This document shows, one piece after another, positions 48,606-57,932 of a stretch of 64,000 bases of DNA. The position numbers were made by a program, and so were the translations under genes. Numbering within the stretch: the first letter of the stretch is position 1; every line of letters begins with the position of its first letter. This stretch comes from Daedaleopsis sinensis (Eukaryota > Basidiomycota > Agaricomycetes > Polyporales > Polyporaceae), in assembly GCA_033807695.1 (NCBI GenBank), contig CM066308.1, positions 2,108,001-2,172,000 of the forward strand, given 5' to 3'. Below the pieces are notes generated by a model that worked only from the letters and a program-made list of their open reading frames with translations, was not told where the DNA came from and did not search any database.

Positions 48606-48937
48606 TAGGCAGGTGTATAGGAAACAAAATGAATGCATCTTCCGTTGATCATACGTATGCGGGCGTTGCACTGGGCGTCACATCGCAACAGCGTTGACGG
48701 CCTTGGAGGACGTACGAACAGCAGGGAAAAGATACACAGGGGGACGCAAGCTCTCTGCGACGACAAATTGGTGTTCATTCGACTGTGTATTGCAGAACAT
48801 GAGAGCGGTACTCGACCCAATGATACGAAATCATCTATAAAACTGGCAGCACGCAACGTCAACGTTCATACACACAAAGTAATATGCGAGCATCGAGATA
48901 ATACGCACATACAAATGTCCAATGGACATACGACGAT
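48606..48937. other. Convergent spacer
   Basis: The 3' ends of the nuclease and TRIR-like genes meet here; nothing else is seen. Confidence 0.4.
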
Positions 48938-49616
48938 TTACTTCACGAGGGGCCTCACACCGATTCCGCTATCCTTCAGGCTTCGATCTGCATAATTCTG
49001 CAGCTCCTTCTGGTACGGGGCTTTCAAGAGTTCAATACACAACACCTGAGCACATAGCATGGCAGAATACGCACTCATTGGTTCCTCGACCTTCGGCTTC
49101 TTGGCGGGATTCTCTGGGGTAGTCGTTGAGCTCGGAGCATCAGGAGAACGACGTTTGCCCCGCTTTTTCTGCAGTCGATGACGTGCGTTAGCGAGAGGCT
49201 CGGGCGAAGCAGAGCGAAGAAGACCCACGAAGCGGCTGTCGAATTCGCGCTTCCTGCGATGCGGAGTGAGATGAGCGGTAGGTTCGTGCACGGAGAACAT
49301 GTGGGACGTGCGGACAGACGTACTTGGCAAGGGTGTCCTCCTGCTTCTTCTTCTCATCTTCCTCCTGCAATCAGGCCACGCTGCGGTGAGTATATGCACA
49401 CGCGCGGGCACATGCTAGGCACGCGACCACGATGGATACAGAGACACGCACCTTCTTCAGTCGTTGAAAGCGCTCTAGGAACGAACCGTCGTTAGAAAAG
49501 ACATTGACCGGTTTCGTTTTGGGGTGAGGGTTAGGTTTCGGCGGGGCAGGGGTGGTGGACAATGGTGCAGGAGAAGCGTACCCGCTGGATGGCACTGGCG
49601 TTGAGGAGGACGACAT
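48938..49616 (-). CDS. TRIR-like protein (C19orf43 family), 153 aa
   Basis: Exons (minus): 49452-49616, 49324-49364, 49229-49253, 48938-49168. The intron 49169-49228 keeps frame (GTGGGT, branch-like GCTAAC, CTGCAG) and is needed to join D-S-R-F to K-K-R-G-K-R-R. Landmarks shared with human TRIR (telomerase RNA component interacting RNase), from memory of that family: N-x-F-x-N-D-G-S-F-L-E-x-F, a G-K-R-R patch, A-K-K-x-K-x-E-E, and the exact C-terminus R-P-L-V-K. Human TRIR is reported as an RNase that processes telomerase RNA; function in fungi is unknown. A C-A-Q-V-L-C-I-E-L-L stretch near the end looks inserted and might be a very short intron (36 or 48 bases), which I leave in. Confidence 0.72.
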
Positions 49617-50237
49617 GGTTTCACAAGGTCTGCACGTAGAGGACGAGGGGCGCGGGCTGAAGCTGACGTTGGCTCGTGGTGTGGAGACAAGCTGGTGAAT
49701 GCAGTCCAGAACGTCCTCGAAGCTGTTTCCCCGCCCAGCTTGATAACCGTGGGAACGCCATAAAGGGTATTCTGGCCCACCGGCTGGACTCAATAAGAGA
49801 CTGCTCTCTCTGGGCCTCGTTACACGCAAGCTGGGCACATATGTTTAGGTAGGAAAAAAACAAGCGTATATCTCACGTCCTTAAACACGTCCAGCTCTCA
49901 CTAAAGTACTGACATCATCTTGTCGCCCTGAATATCACCACAAGACATACTTCACCCCCATAGGTCGAGTCTACTAGATCTTCGGTGTCTTCTATCCCAC
50001 ATCCTTCCTCGTATACATCTTCTGCGTCGGCGACAGCATTGAGATCAATTCCGCGACTTCGTATGATTGAATTTCGTAGAGCTTCCTGTCCTGTGAGCCG
50101 CCACCACATTCGACGATGCTATCGCCGAAATCTGGACTCTGGCGAAACGAGCCCCTTCCTCTCTAGAGTTCGGCATGTTCAACGTCAAGTCGAAGGCGAG
50201 GAGTCTGTCGTACGCAATGTTTAGTTTCTTCTAGACC
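49617..50237. other. Region upstream of the TRIR-like gene
   Basis: Promoter of the leftward gene and decayed sequence to its right. Short open frames at 49915-50109 (-) and 49985-50224 (+) have no recognisable content. Confidence 0.35.
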
Positions 50238-50930
50238 TTAATCATGACCTCGATACTCACCTCGTCGCGCCTCTTCCTTCCCGACATCGTCCGCCGCTGC
50301 ATTCTCCCGCATCCGACGCGCTACCTCCGGAAGCATAGCGTTCACTTGCACCCATCGACGTCGGAAAGGCCATGTGGTTTCTTCATGACTACTACTAGTC
50401 CAGCTACCGTATATTTTCTTGAGCTGCGGAAACACCCACAGCAGGTACAGCGCAACGTCCGCGGGACGGTCGATCGGAGAGGCGTCCGTCTTTGAGTCGG
50501 AGTCGATCGTCAGCATCGTGAGCTTCGACGTGCTCCGCTTGCCCTCGAGGGCGCTAGCCTGTAGAGCTCCGGGGGCACGTTGGGCTTGCACGGGCTCGGA
50601 GAGGACGCAGGTGGCGTCAAACCGTATCCCGAGTGATGTGAGGCCCGGGCAATGGGCCGCAAAATAGGACAGGGCGCGAATTGTGGTCCGGAGTGGGACG
50701 TGCTTGCAGGAGACCTCTTCGGCGAAGTTCAGCTGCTCGATGCGAGGCCAGGCCTTGGCCATCTCGTGATAGAACTCGTCGTCGACTTGGTAGAGACCGG
50801 TCGGGGTGAAGCCGAAGTAGGAGAGCTTCGTGAAGTAGAAAAGGGGGCGGATGTCGTCGGGCTAGAGTGAAGTCGGGGATAGTTGGCAGCTTCATCGTGT
50901 TTGCGAATCGTCTATAGGAAAGTGCCGTTG
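50238..50930 (-). pseudogene. Truncated and frameshifted F-box/LRR relic
   Basis: The frame 50238-50762 encodes the C-terminal third of a local F-box protein: M-A-K-A-W-P-R-I-E-Q-L, then V-P-L-R-T-T-I-R-A-L-S, and V-F-P-Q-L-K-K-I-Y. Reading upstream in the same frame continues with L-S-Y-F-G-F-T-P-T-G-L-Y-Q-V-D-D-E-F-Y-H-E and meets TAG at about 50861-50863. The preceding family segment (R-R-F-A-N-T-M-K-L-P) lies in another frame around 50880-50930. Nothing matching the F-box or the N-terminal half is found further upstream; P450 sequence begins there on the other strand. So both 5' truncation and a frame break are seen. An unusual intron at the break cannot be excluded. Confidence 0.7.
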
Positions 50931-50959
50931 ATGTGATACCGAACCGCTTGACTTGGTAG

Positions 50960-51386
50960 AAAGCCGTGTTGTCGGGTCGGAGGGCTCAGGGGTGACCAAG
51001 ACTCTATACTGGCCCTCAAACTGTTTACTTGGGGCTTCGGACGGAGGTATGTTCCTACTCGTCAACTGTCATATGAGCCCTAACCCTCGCATTGACTCTC
51101 AGGATCTGTCCTGGACAACATGTTGCCGACAGGTTTGCTCTAAGGCATATATGATCCCTCTTGCACGGCGCTGACCGGCGGTCTCTTACATTCCAGGTCC
51201 ATATTCATCACTACCGCCCTCATGCTATGGGCGTTCGAGATATCCACGGATCCTAACCATCCTATTGACACACTCTCTATCAAAGATGGTGGGCTTGTAC
51301 GGCCTCAACCTTTCGTGGTCCGGTTTGAGCCGCGAATCGATGACCTTAGGGAGAAGATCGTTGCATGTCATGATGATGAGTTTTAG
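50960..51386 (+). pseudogene. Cytochrome P450 C-terminal relic
   Basis: Three blocks join in frame: about 50960-51046, 51103-51132 and 51197-51386, with GT..AG introns between them. They give the heme-binding loop W-G-F-G-R-R-I-C-P-G-Q-H-V-A-D-R, then S-I-F-I-T-T-A-L-M-L-W-A-F and P-F-V-V-R-F-E-P-R, ending at TAG. This is the last ~130 residues of a fungal P450. The phenylalanine of F-x-x-G-x-R-x-C-x-G is Trp here. Upstream there is only antisense F-box sequence; the rest of the P450 (I-helix, ExxR) is absent. It is therefore a stub with intact splice sites, probably left by a rearrangement. Confidence 0.75.
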
Positions 51387-51763
51387 TCGAGACGAGTTTA
51401 CCTGTATTATTACTTTGACTCGCATGATCTCCGCCGCATAGTCGTACACTGGTATCTCTGCCATGTTCTGGAGATGTACGAGGTACGCGTACATTCACCG
51501 AGATAGCCGATTCGGTCCTTCCGGGGCGTCGCGAATTACCGGAATTGGCAAGGGGCGTGGCTGAAGTTGTGAGGCAGCGCCTCTCTATGCCAACGACATC
51601 GGACATCTTGAACTGGCATGTCTCACGCATCCTGACTTCCCGCAGCTTCAAGTTTCCTTCCCTCAACCACATTGCGAGTACTTGGCTGGGTAAGTCGACG
51701 TGTCCGTACGCGTTATCATGCACAGGTAGTGACCAGCGTTGAGACAGGTTCCAGCAAACTGTC
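51387..51763. other. Short spacer upstream of the FAD oxidoreductase
   Basis: An open frame at 51545-51742 (+) has no recognisable motif. A promoter is expected here. Confidence 0.35.
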
Positions 51764-54006
51764 ATGAAGATTGCAGTCGTCGGCTCTGGTGTCTCTGGTC
51801 TTGGCGCAACATGGGTAGGTCGAGGTAAACCGATAAAAATCTCAAGCAATATTATTGACGGATGGTACAGCTGCTCAATGAACATACAGCACATGAAGTA
51901 CATTTGTTTGAGGCCGACTCCCGCCCTGGTGGCCATGCGAACACCGTCACCTACGACCGCCCGGGGAGACAACCTACTGACGTGGACACGTAAGCCCATT
52001 TTGAGTACATCAGAGTCGCCGTTAGTACACGCTGAATGTACTTTCAACACTCTCGCAGTGGTTTCGTAAGTACTGTCGCCTTCGGAAGGTCCCAATAACT
52101 GCGATGCCGATTCATTCCTCAGATTGTCTTCAACCCATGCACGTATCCCAACTTCATCAACTTCCTGAACCGGTATCCCGACCTCGCTGAGCGCATCCTC
52201 CCGACGGAGATGACCTTTGCTGTGTCCCGAGACATGGGCGCTTTCGAGTGGGCAGGAAACAACTTGTTAACGGTATTCTGTCAGCCGTCGCGGCTGGTGG
52301 ACACAGAGATGTGGCGTCTCCTCTACGACGTCATACGTTTCAACGCCAGCGCGCAGAAATTAATTGTAGACATGGAGAAAAAGGGCGTCGTCGACGAGGA
52401 ACTATCCATCGGAACATATCTCAAGCAAAATGGGTACTCGGACTCGTTCCGAGACAACTACTTGATTGTATGCGGCTTCCGGGATCCTTTGATTTTGGAC
52501 GCTGATGTGCTGTGCGCAGCCAATGACTGCTGCAATCTGGAGCACGCCTCCCGACAAATGCGCCCTCGACTTCCCAGCGAAGACACTGGTAGGGCTGCTT
52601 CAGTGTGGACGCTACCCATTGCCACACGAACTAACCTTAGTTTCTCCTTAGATTCAGTTCATGCATAATCACCACTTACTACAAGTCACTGGCAAGCCGA
52701 AGTGGCTCACCCTTCGTGGTGGAAGGTCGGTCCAACTTGCTTGACTCACAGTGCATGTGTACCTCTTACGACCGTCTGTCTGACAGCCGTACATACGTCG
52801 AAAAGATCCTAGCGTCGTTGCCTGCTTCTCAACTTCATCTATCGACTCCCATTCGCTCCGTGAGGTCTATTTCTGGCACAGACGGCACTGGGAAGACGCC
52901 TCCAGTCGAGCTGACCACGGCTTCCGGGGAGACCATGGAGTTTGACCACGTCATAATGGCATGCCACACAGACACCACCGTAAATATCCTGAAGGAGGGC
53001 GGCGGCATGACATCCGAAGAGACACGGATACTGGATGCGTTCAAGTGGAACAAAAACGAAGCTGTTCTGCACTGCGACGAGCGTGTCAGTACCATCGTCT
53101 GATCTTATTCGAATGACCAACTCATTGATCGCCACAGCTCATGCCAAAGTCTCGCCTAGCATGGTCATGTTGGAACTACCTCACTAGGTCCGTCAAAGAC
53201 GACTCTGGAAAGTACCTCCCGAACGTGAATCAGGTGTCCTTGTAAGTTGTCCTCTCGTCCTGCTTGTGAGCCTGCTCATTCATATAACGCTTTCATTTCG
53301 CAGAACATGTGAGTAATTCTTTGAATTCGAACTATCCACAGGTGCTTATTGATGTGCAGACTGGATGAACGACCTCCAGCACCTTCCCATGGACATGCAC
53401 GGCCCGGTCTTCGTCACCCTCAACCCGCCGTTCGAGCCCAAACCCGCTCTCAGCTTCGGGCGGTTCCAGTACGAGCACCCGATCCTGAGTGACGAAGTGC
53501 GTTCGTTCCTCCAGAACCAGAACCAGACCCACGTTCCGCATCCATCTTCATAACATGATTGACGAGCCGCATCTCTCTGACTCCTCCAGGCCATCCGCGC
53601 ACAGCGCGAGCTCCCCAGCATCCAACGCACCCGCGGGATCTCCTACGCCGGCGCATGGACCAAATACGGCTTCCACGAAGACGGCTTCACCTCGGGCCTC
53701 CGCGCCGCCGCCGCCCTCATCCCCCCTTCCAGCTCCAGCTCCAGCTCCAGCTCTAGCTCAAGGCCGGGCGTGGACCCGGACTCGCACCCGGACCTCCCGT
53801 TCAAGATCGTGCCCGCGGATCGCACGCCCGACCGCGGCGCAGTCCAGCTCGCACGCGCGTTCGCGATCTTCGAGGCCTCGGGCGCGGCGCGCGTGCTCGG
53901 AGCCGTGTTCGCACTCGGCCTGGTGCTGCTGCGTGCGCTTGTGTCGATGCTCGGCGTCGACCTCAGGCACCTCGAGCGCGAGCGCGGCGGCGGGGCGAGA
54001 TCGTGA
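51764..54006 (+). CDS. FAD-dependent amine-oxidase-like oxidoreductase
   Basis: Exons: 51764-51814, 51871-51989, 52059-52065, 52123-52467, 52520-52588, 52652-52725, 52787-53084, 53138-53241, 53304-53308, 53360-53496, 53590-54006; phases agree, 541 residues. It starts directly with the Rossmann loop A-V-V-G-S-G-V-S-G-L-G, then E-A-D-S-R-P-G-G-H-A-N-T and T-G-F-I-V-F-N. Later marks are W-S-T-P-P-D, L-R-G-G-S-R-T-Y-V, L-T-Y-W-M-N-D-L-Q and G-A-W-T-K-Y-G-F-H-E-D-G. The layout fits the NAD(P)/FAD-binding family often found near cyclopropane-fatty-acid synthases in bacteria; the substrate in fungi is unknown. A Ser repeat precedes a C-terminal hydrophobic helix (V-L-G-A-V-F-A-L-G-L-V-L-L) that may anchor it. 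Exons of 7 and 5 bases are required to restore the conserved T-G-F and L-T-Y-W motifs. Confidence 0.88.
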
Positions 54007-54824
54007 ATCGTGATTGGGGAGCGCACTCAGGTACGTCCGCGTCATCGTTCGATGTGCTCGTTGCGGAGCGTTGTCTCAATTTGAGTACAGTACCTCCAGG
54101 TACCCCCGGGATGTCGACACGATTCTAGTCGGTGGTGTTGCAAGAGGTTGCAAGGCACGGAACAGCCAAGACGGTGTGCTCGGGTCATGGACGCATGCGG
54201 ACAGTGGAGTTTGTGCGGATGTTAGGATAGAGGTCCGGTATCCAGCCCGTTCCAATTTCCGAGGAAGCTATAGAACTCTGCGCTGTGCAGATCGGGAGGG
54301 GTGGTGTCAGTGGTGTCATCCGGATTTGGCGAGGTGCGGTTCATGAACGTGCGACTCTGTTTCGCCGGGCACGAGCACATGCGCAGGGACCGTGATATCG
54401 CTTGCGGTAATATCGCATTAATTACAGTGCTTTGGAGCCCATGCAGATTCTAGATGTGGTAGTATGTACTTCCGAGCCATGCAGATTACGGGACACGATG
54501 CAAGATGCAGAGCTAGCGAGCCATTGTCACGGAACACGATCATGAGAGACGTAAAGACGTAAGGAACGAGAACAGAGAGGCGAGACGGGGAAAGAAGAAC
54601 AGCATTCGCAACCAGTCGAGGCGAAGAGAACTGCTAGATAATACATCAAGGGTAGACGTGAACGCGTACGAGAACATTAACAGACATAGCTAGGCGTGAT
54701 ATAACTCTACACAGCAGCAGCAGACCGAAGCGTCCACGATGCACCCGCGCATCGTCCTTCTAATCCACATCCATCGCAAGCCCAGCGGCGAGCCCCAACA
54801 CACCGCTGCCGCATCTAAACCAGC
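54007..54824. other. Convergent spacer, nothing recognised
   Basis: It contains the 3' ends of the oxidoreductase and antiporter genes. A short word CATGCAGATT occurs twice near 54440-54487. No gene seen. Confidence 0.4.
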
Positions 54825-57800
54825 TCAGGACTTGCCGTGCACATGGTTCGCGGTGTCCCCCGGCGCAGGCAAGCTGAACCGCACCGCCTGGCTCCGCGGC
54901 GAGTCGTCCTCCTGCTGCCCGTCCCGGTCCGTCCCCGTCTCCGTCTCGTTCTCCGAGCTCTGCTGCAGCGGCGACGTCCCGCCCGCCGCGGCCACAGGCG
55001 ACCCGGGCTGCGGATGGCTGAACGTCTGCGACGTCGGCTCGCGCAGCCGTGGCGACGCCGTGCCCGGGACCTTCCCCAGCCCGTCGTCCACGAAGCGCAC
55101 CGAGCGCGCGGGCGACATCTCGCGGCTCGGCGCGCCCGACCTGATCGAGCCGATGCGCTTGTGCGTCACGCGTGCGTGTGCGTACGTGGGGGTATGCGTC
55201 CCGGAGTGCATCGCCGACGCGCGCCCGCGCGTCTCCTCGGACGGCGTCGCCGCGCCCGACGCCGGCTCGTCGGGGTCGCCGTACGCGACATACTGCGCGC
55301 CGCCCTCGTCCTCCTCGTCGAGCGAGATTGGGGGCCGTCGCGCGGTGATGTCTTCGCTCTGCGAGCGGTGGATACTCTGCGGGCGCTGGCCGAGGACGTT
55401 GCGGCGCATGGAGCGCTTGCGCGAGCCCGCGGATGTCTTGGGTTTCGGGATTTTGAGTTTTGGAGACTTCCCCTTGGCGCTGCTCCCCGAGCCAGACGGC
55501 TCGCCTGCGCTCCGGTCAGACATCCACCCCTCGTCCTCGTCGTCTCCTTGCTGCTGTCCGTCGCGCTTCGCCCGCGCGGATGGAGAGCCAGGGGTTGCCG
55601 CCAGCGCGGTGGGGCCGGCTTCCTTCGTTTTCTGCTCGACTTCGGGCGCCTCGCGCTTGACGCCTTGCTGCGCTTGAGCCAGGATGTGCTCGAGCTCGTC
55701 TGGCGCGTGCTGCATCTTGTGCCGGATGTCGTCCACTATATGGCGTGACATCTCGGCCGCGACATGCAGCGTGTGTGTCGTTGTCTCCGACGGGCCATAT
55801 GCGTTGCGCTGGACCTCGACCTGGACCTACAATGGGCAAGCGAGATGATCAGCGACCGCTCCCATCGACCTGTGAACGCGCTAGCGCACACGCAAAACTT
55901 ACCTCGGCTCCAGGACCTTCGCGCCGCTCAATGACCCTGTGCGGGCCTTCCTTCCACTCCTGTAATACCTCCGTGCCGTCAGGCGGATTCCCGCCTCGCT
56001 TCTCGCCGTTCTCCCCAATATCATCCTCGTGCTTCTCGTCCTGGGAGGACCCGCCGTCCACCGGGGTGGGGCTTTCCTCGTGCCCGTCGCCGTCGCGGTT
56101 GATGACAATCTCTTCGCCCGGCTGCACGTGTCGGATCTGCGTCGTCCACTCGGGCAGGATAGACCGGCGGCGGGAGCCGAAGGTCCCGACCGTGTCGTGC
56201 CTGGACCAGGTGCGTGACATCGAGTGTACGCGCCGCCCGAAGGTGAAGAAGGGGATGGAGAGGCCGTGGATCGCGATCGAAACGAGCACCATGAATGCCA
56301 CGATGGGCTGTATCGAAGCGGCGAGGAGCTGTTGTTGGTTTTGCGGTTCCTCCTCGGGACGGGGAAGCTGCTCCGCCGCGAGCGTGCAGATGAACACCGC
56401 GCCTTATCAAATATAAGAGACAGATCAGGACACACTGATGGTTCTAGATGGAACCTGAGGCACGTACCGATGCCCATGGGTCCGAAGTGGCCACTGAATA
56501 TAGCCTCGCGGAAGGTTTTGATGTCTGGGATCCACCGGTAGAGCGCGATGATAATGGGCAGACGTCGCAGAAGCATAACGAGGATGGCGATAACCAGGAG
56601 ACGCCATACGGAGAGTGTGAGGTGTTCGTTCGAGAAGTCACTGAACGGCATCCATGCGCCAACGAACACGAACGCGGCGATGTTGAAGAGCAAGTCAATG
56701 ACCGACGAGAACACGGCTTCTTCCGTCCTCTTGTTGAAGAAACCGTCCCATGCGAAGGCCGTACCGCAGGAGAATGCGGCGAGCAGGTCGTCCGAACCGA
56801 GTAACGTCGTTGCTCCGATGGTGAGCATTGCAAGCGAGACGTACTGCGCAACGTAGGACTGCCTGTCTATAAGATCTTTGCGCTCACAGAACTTCATGAG
56901 GTGCCGGAACCCAAAGCCCAGTATTGCGCCAAAGACAATGCCTACGACGACTTGGTCTACATTTACGTACGGGGCGAAGCTGGTATTAGCGCGCGCTGTC
57001 ACGGTTAAGCGAGATGAATGACGTACAGAGCCACAACAGAAGGAACCAGTCAGAAATGGCCTGGCCCGTCGAGGAGTCGGTGATGAGGTAAAGCGCGATG
57101 AAGAGAAAGGGGAACGCTGCGCCGTCGTTGCAGCCACTCTCCGCCGCAAGGAGATGGCGTAGATGTGCAGGCACATGCTTGTCAGCGTACTTTCCGCCGA
57201 CGACTGCGGCCGCGAGGATGGGATCGGTGGGTGTGAGACAGGCGGCGACAGCGAGGGAAGAAAGGAAGTTGAGGCCGGGAATGAGCGCATATATGAGCCC
57301 TCCCGAAACGAACCAGCCCTATGGAAGGCGGCGGTGAGTGGATTAACATTTCGGGAGTGTGATTGGACGTACCCAGGTCATGACGGGACCGAGCAGGAAT
57401 AGCAAACTCTTCCAATGCTTCTGCATATACGCTTTGGGCAACTCGACGCCGATGGCGAAGACACCGATAGCGAGGACTACTCTGGTAACTTCGAGAGTAA
57501 TGGTGTTCGTGACTTCATCGTTGCCGCCTCCCCATCCTCTGGGGTCAAAGATATTCGCGCCGTAGGGACCTAAGAGAGTCAACGGAAGTTCGGAGTTGGA
57601 GTGGACGAGCAGCGCGCCTCACCAATGACAACACCGAAGAGGAATGCCCAGATAGCTTCTCCAATGTACAGCTGCACGGTTGTGAGGACAAAGGGCGGAC
57701 AGGAGGTAATGCGGTACACACCTTTTCACGGATGAAGAGCGAGAACATTCCAAACTACACAAACGGATGAGACGATGGGTTTCCGAGGGGGTCGGGGGGT

Positions 57801-57932
57801 ACTCACCAAGACGACAAACCCGCCTAGCGCGGCATAGACAATGTGCGGGATAGAAACCTCAAACTGAGGGGCGAGCGTAAGAAGAGTTGGGCAAAGAAAG
57901 AAGCAGAAAGAGCGTACTGGATGGAACCTCAT
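54825..57932 (-). CDS. NHA1: Na+(K+)/H+ antiporter, Nha1/Sod2 type
   Basis: The protein exports sodium and potassium in exchange for protons at the plasma membrane. Exons (minus): 57918-57932, 57807-57863, 57722-57754, 57623-57671, 57373-57569, 57027-57318, 56468-56956, 55903-56402, 54825-55826; all phases match, 877 residues. The start M-R-F-H-P-F-E-V-S-I-P-H-I matches fungal Nha1 proteins. Further marks are F-G-M-F-S-L-F-I-R-E-K-L-Y-I-G-E-A, G-P-Y-G-A-N-I-F-D-P-R-x-W, L-T-P-T-D-P-I-L-A, and the cation-site motif E-S-G-C-N-D-G. About 12 hydrophobic helices are followed by a ~400-residue charged cytosolic tail with many R-x-x-S sites, typical of regulated fungal antiporters. The first coding exon has only 15 bases. 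Confidence 0.94.

Noticed and set aside
51346..52095. 249-codon open frame (-) over the start of the FAD oxidoreductase
   Set aside because: Antisense to verified Rossmann-fold exons and to the P450 tail; no motif.
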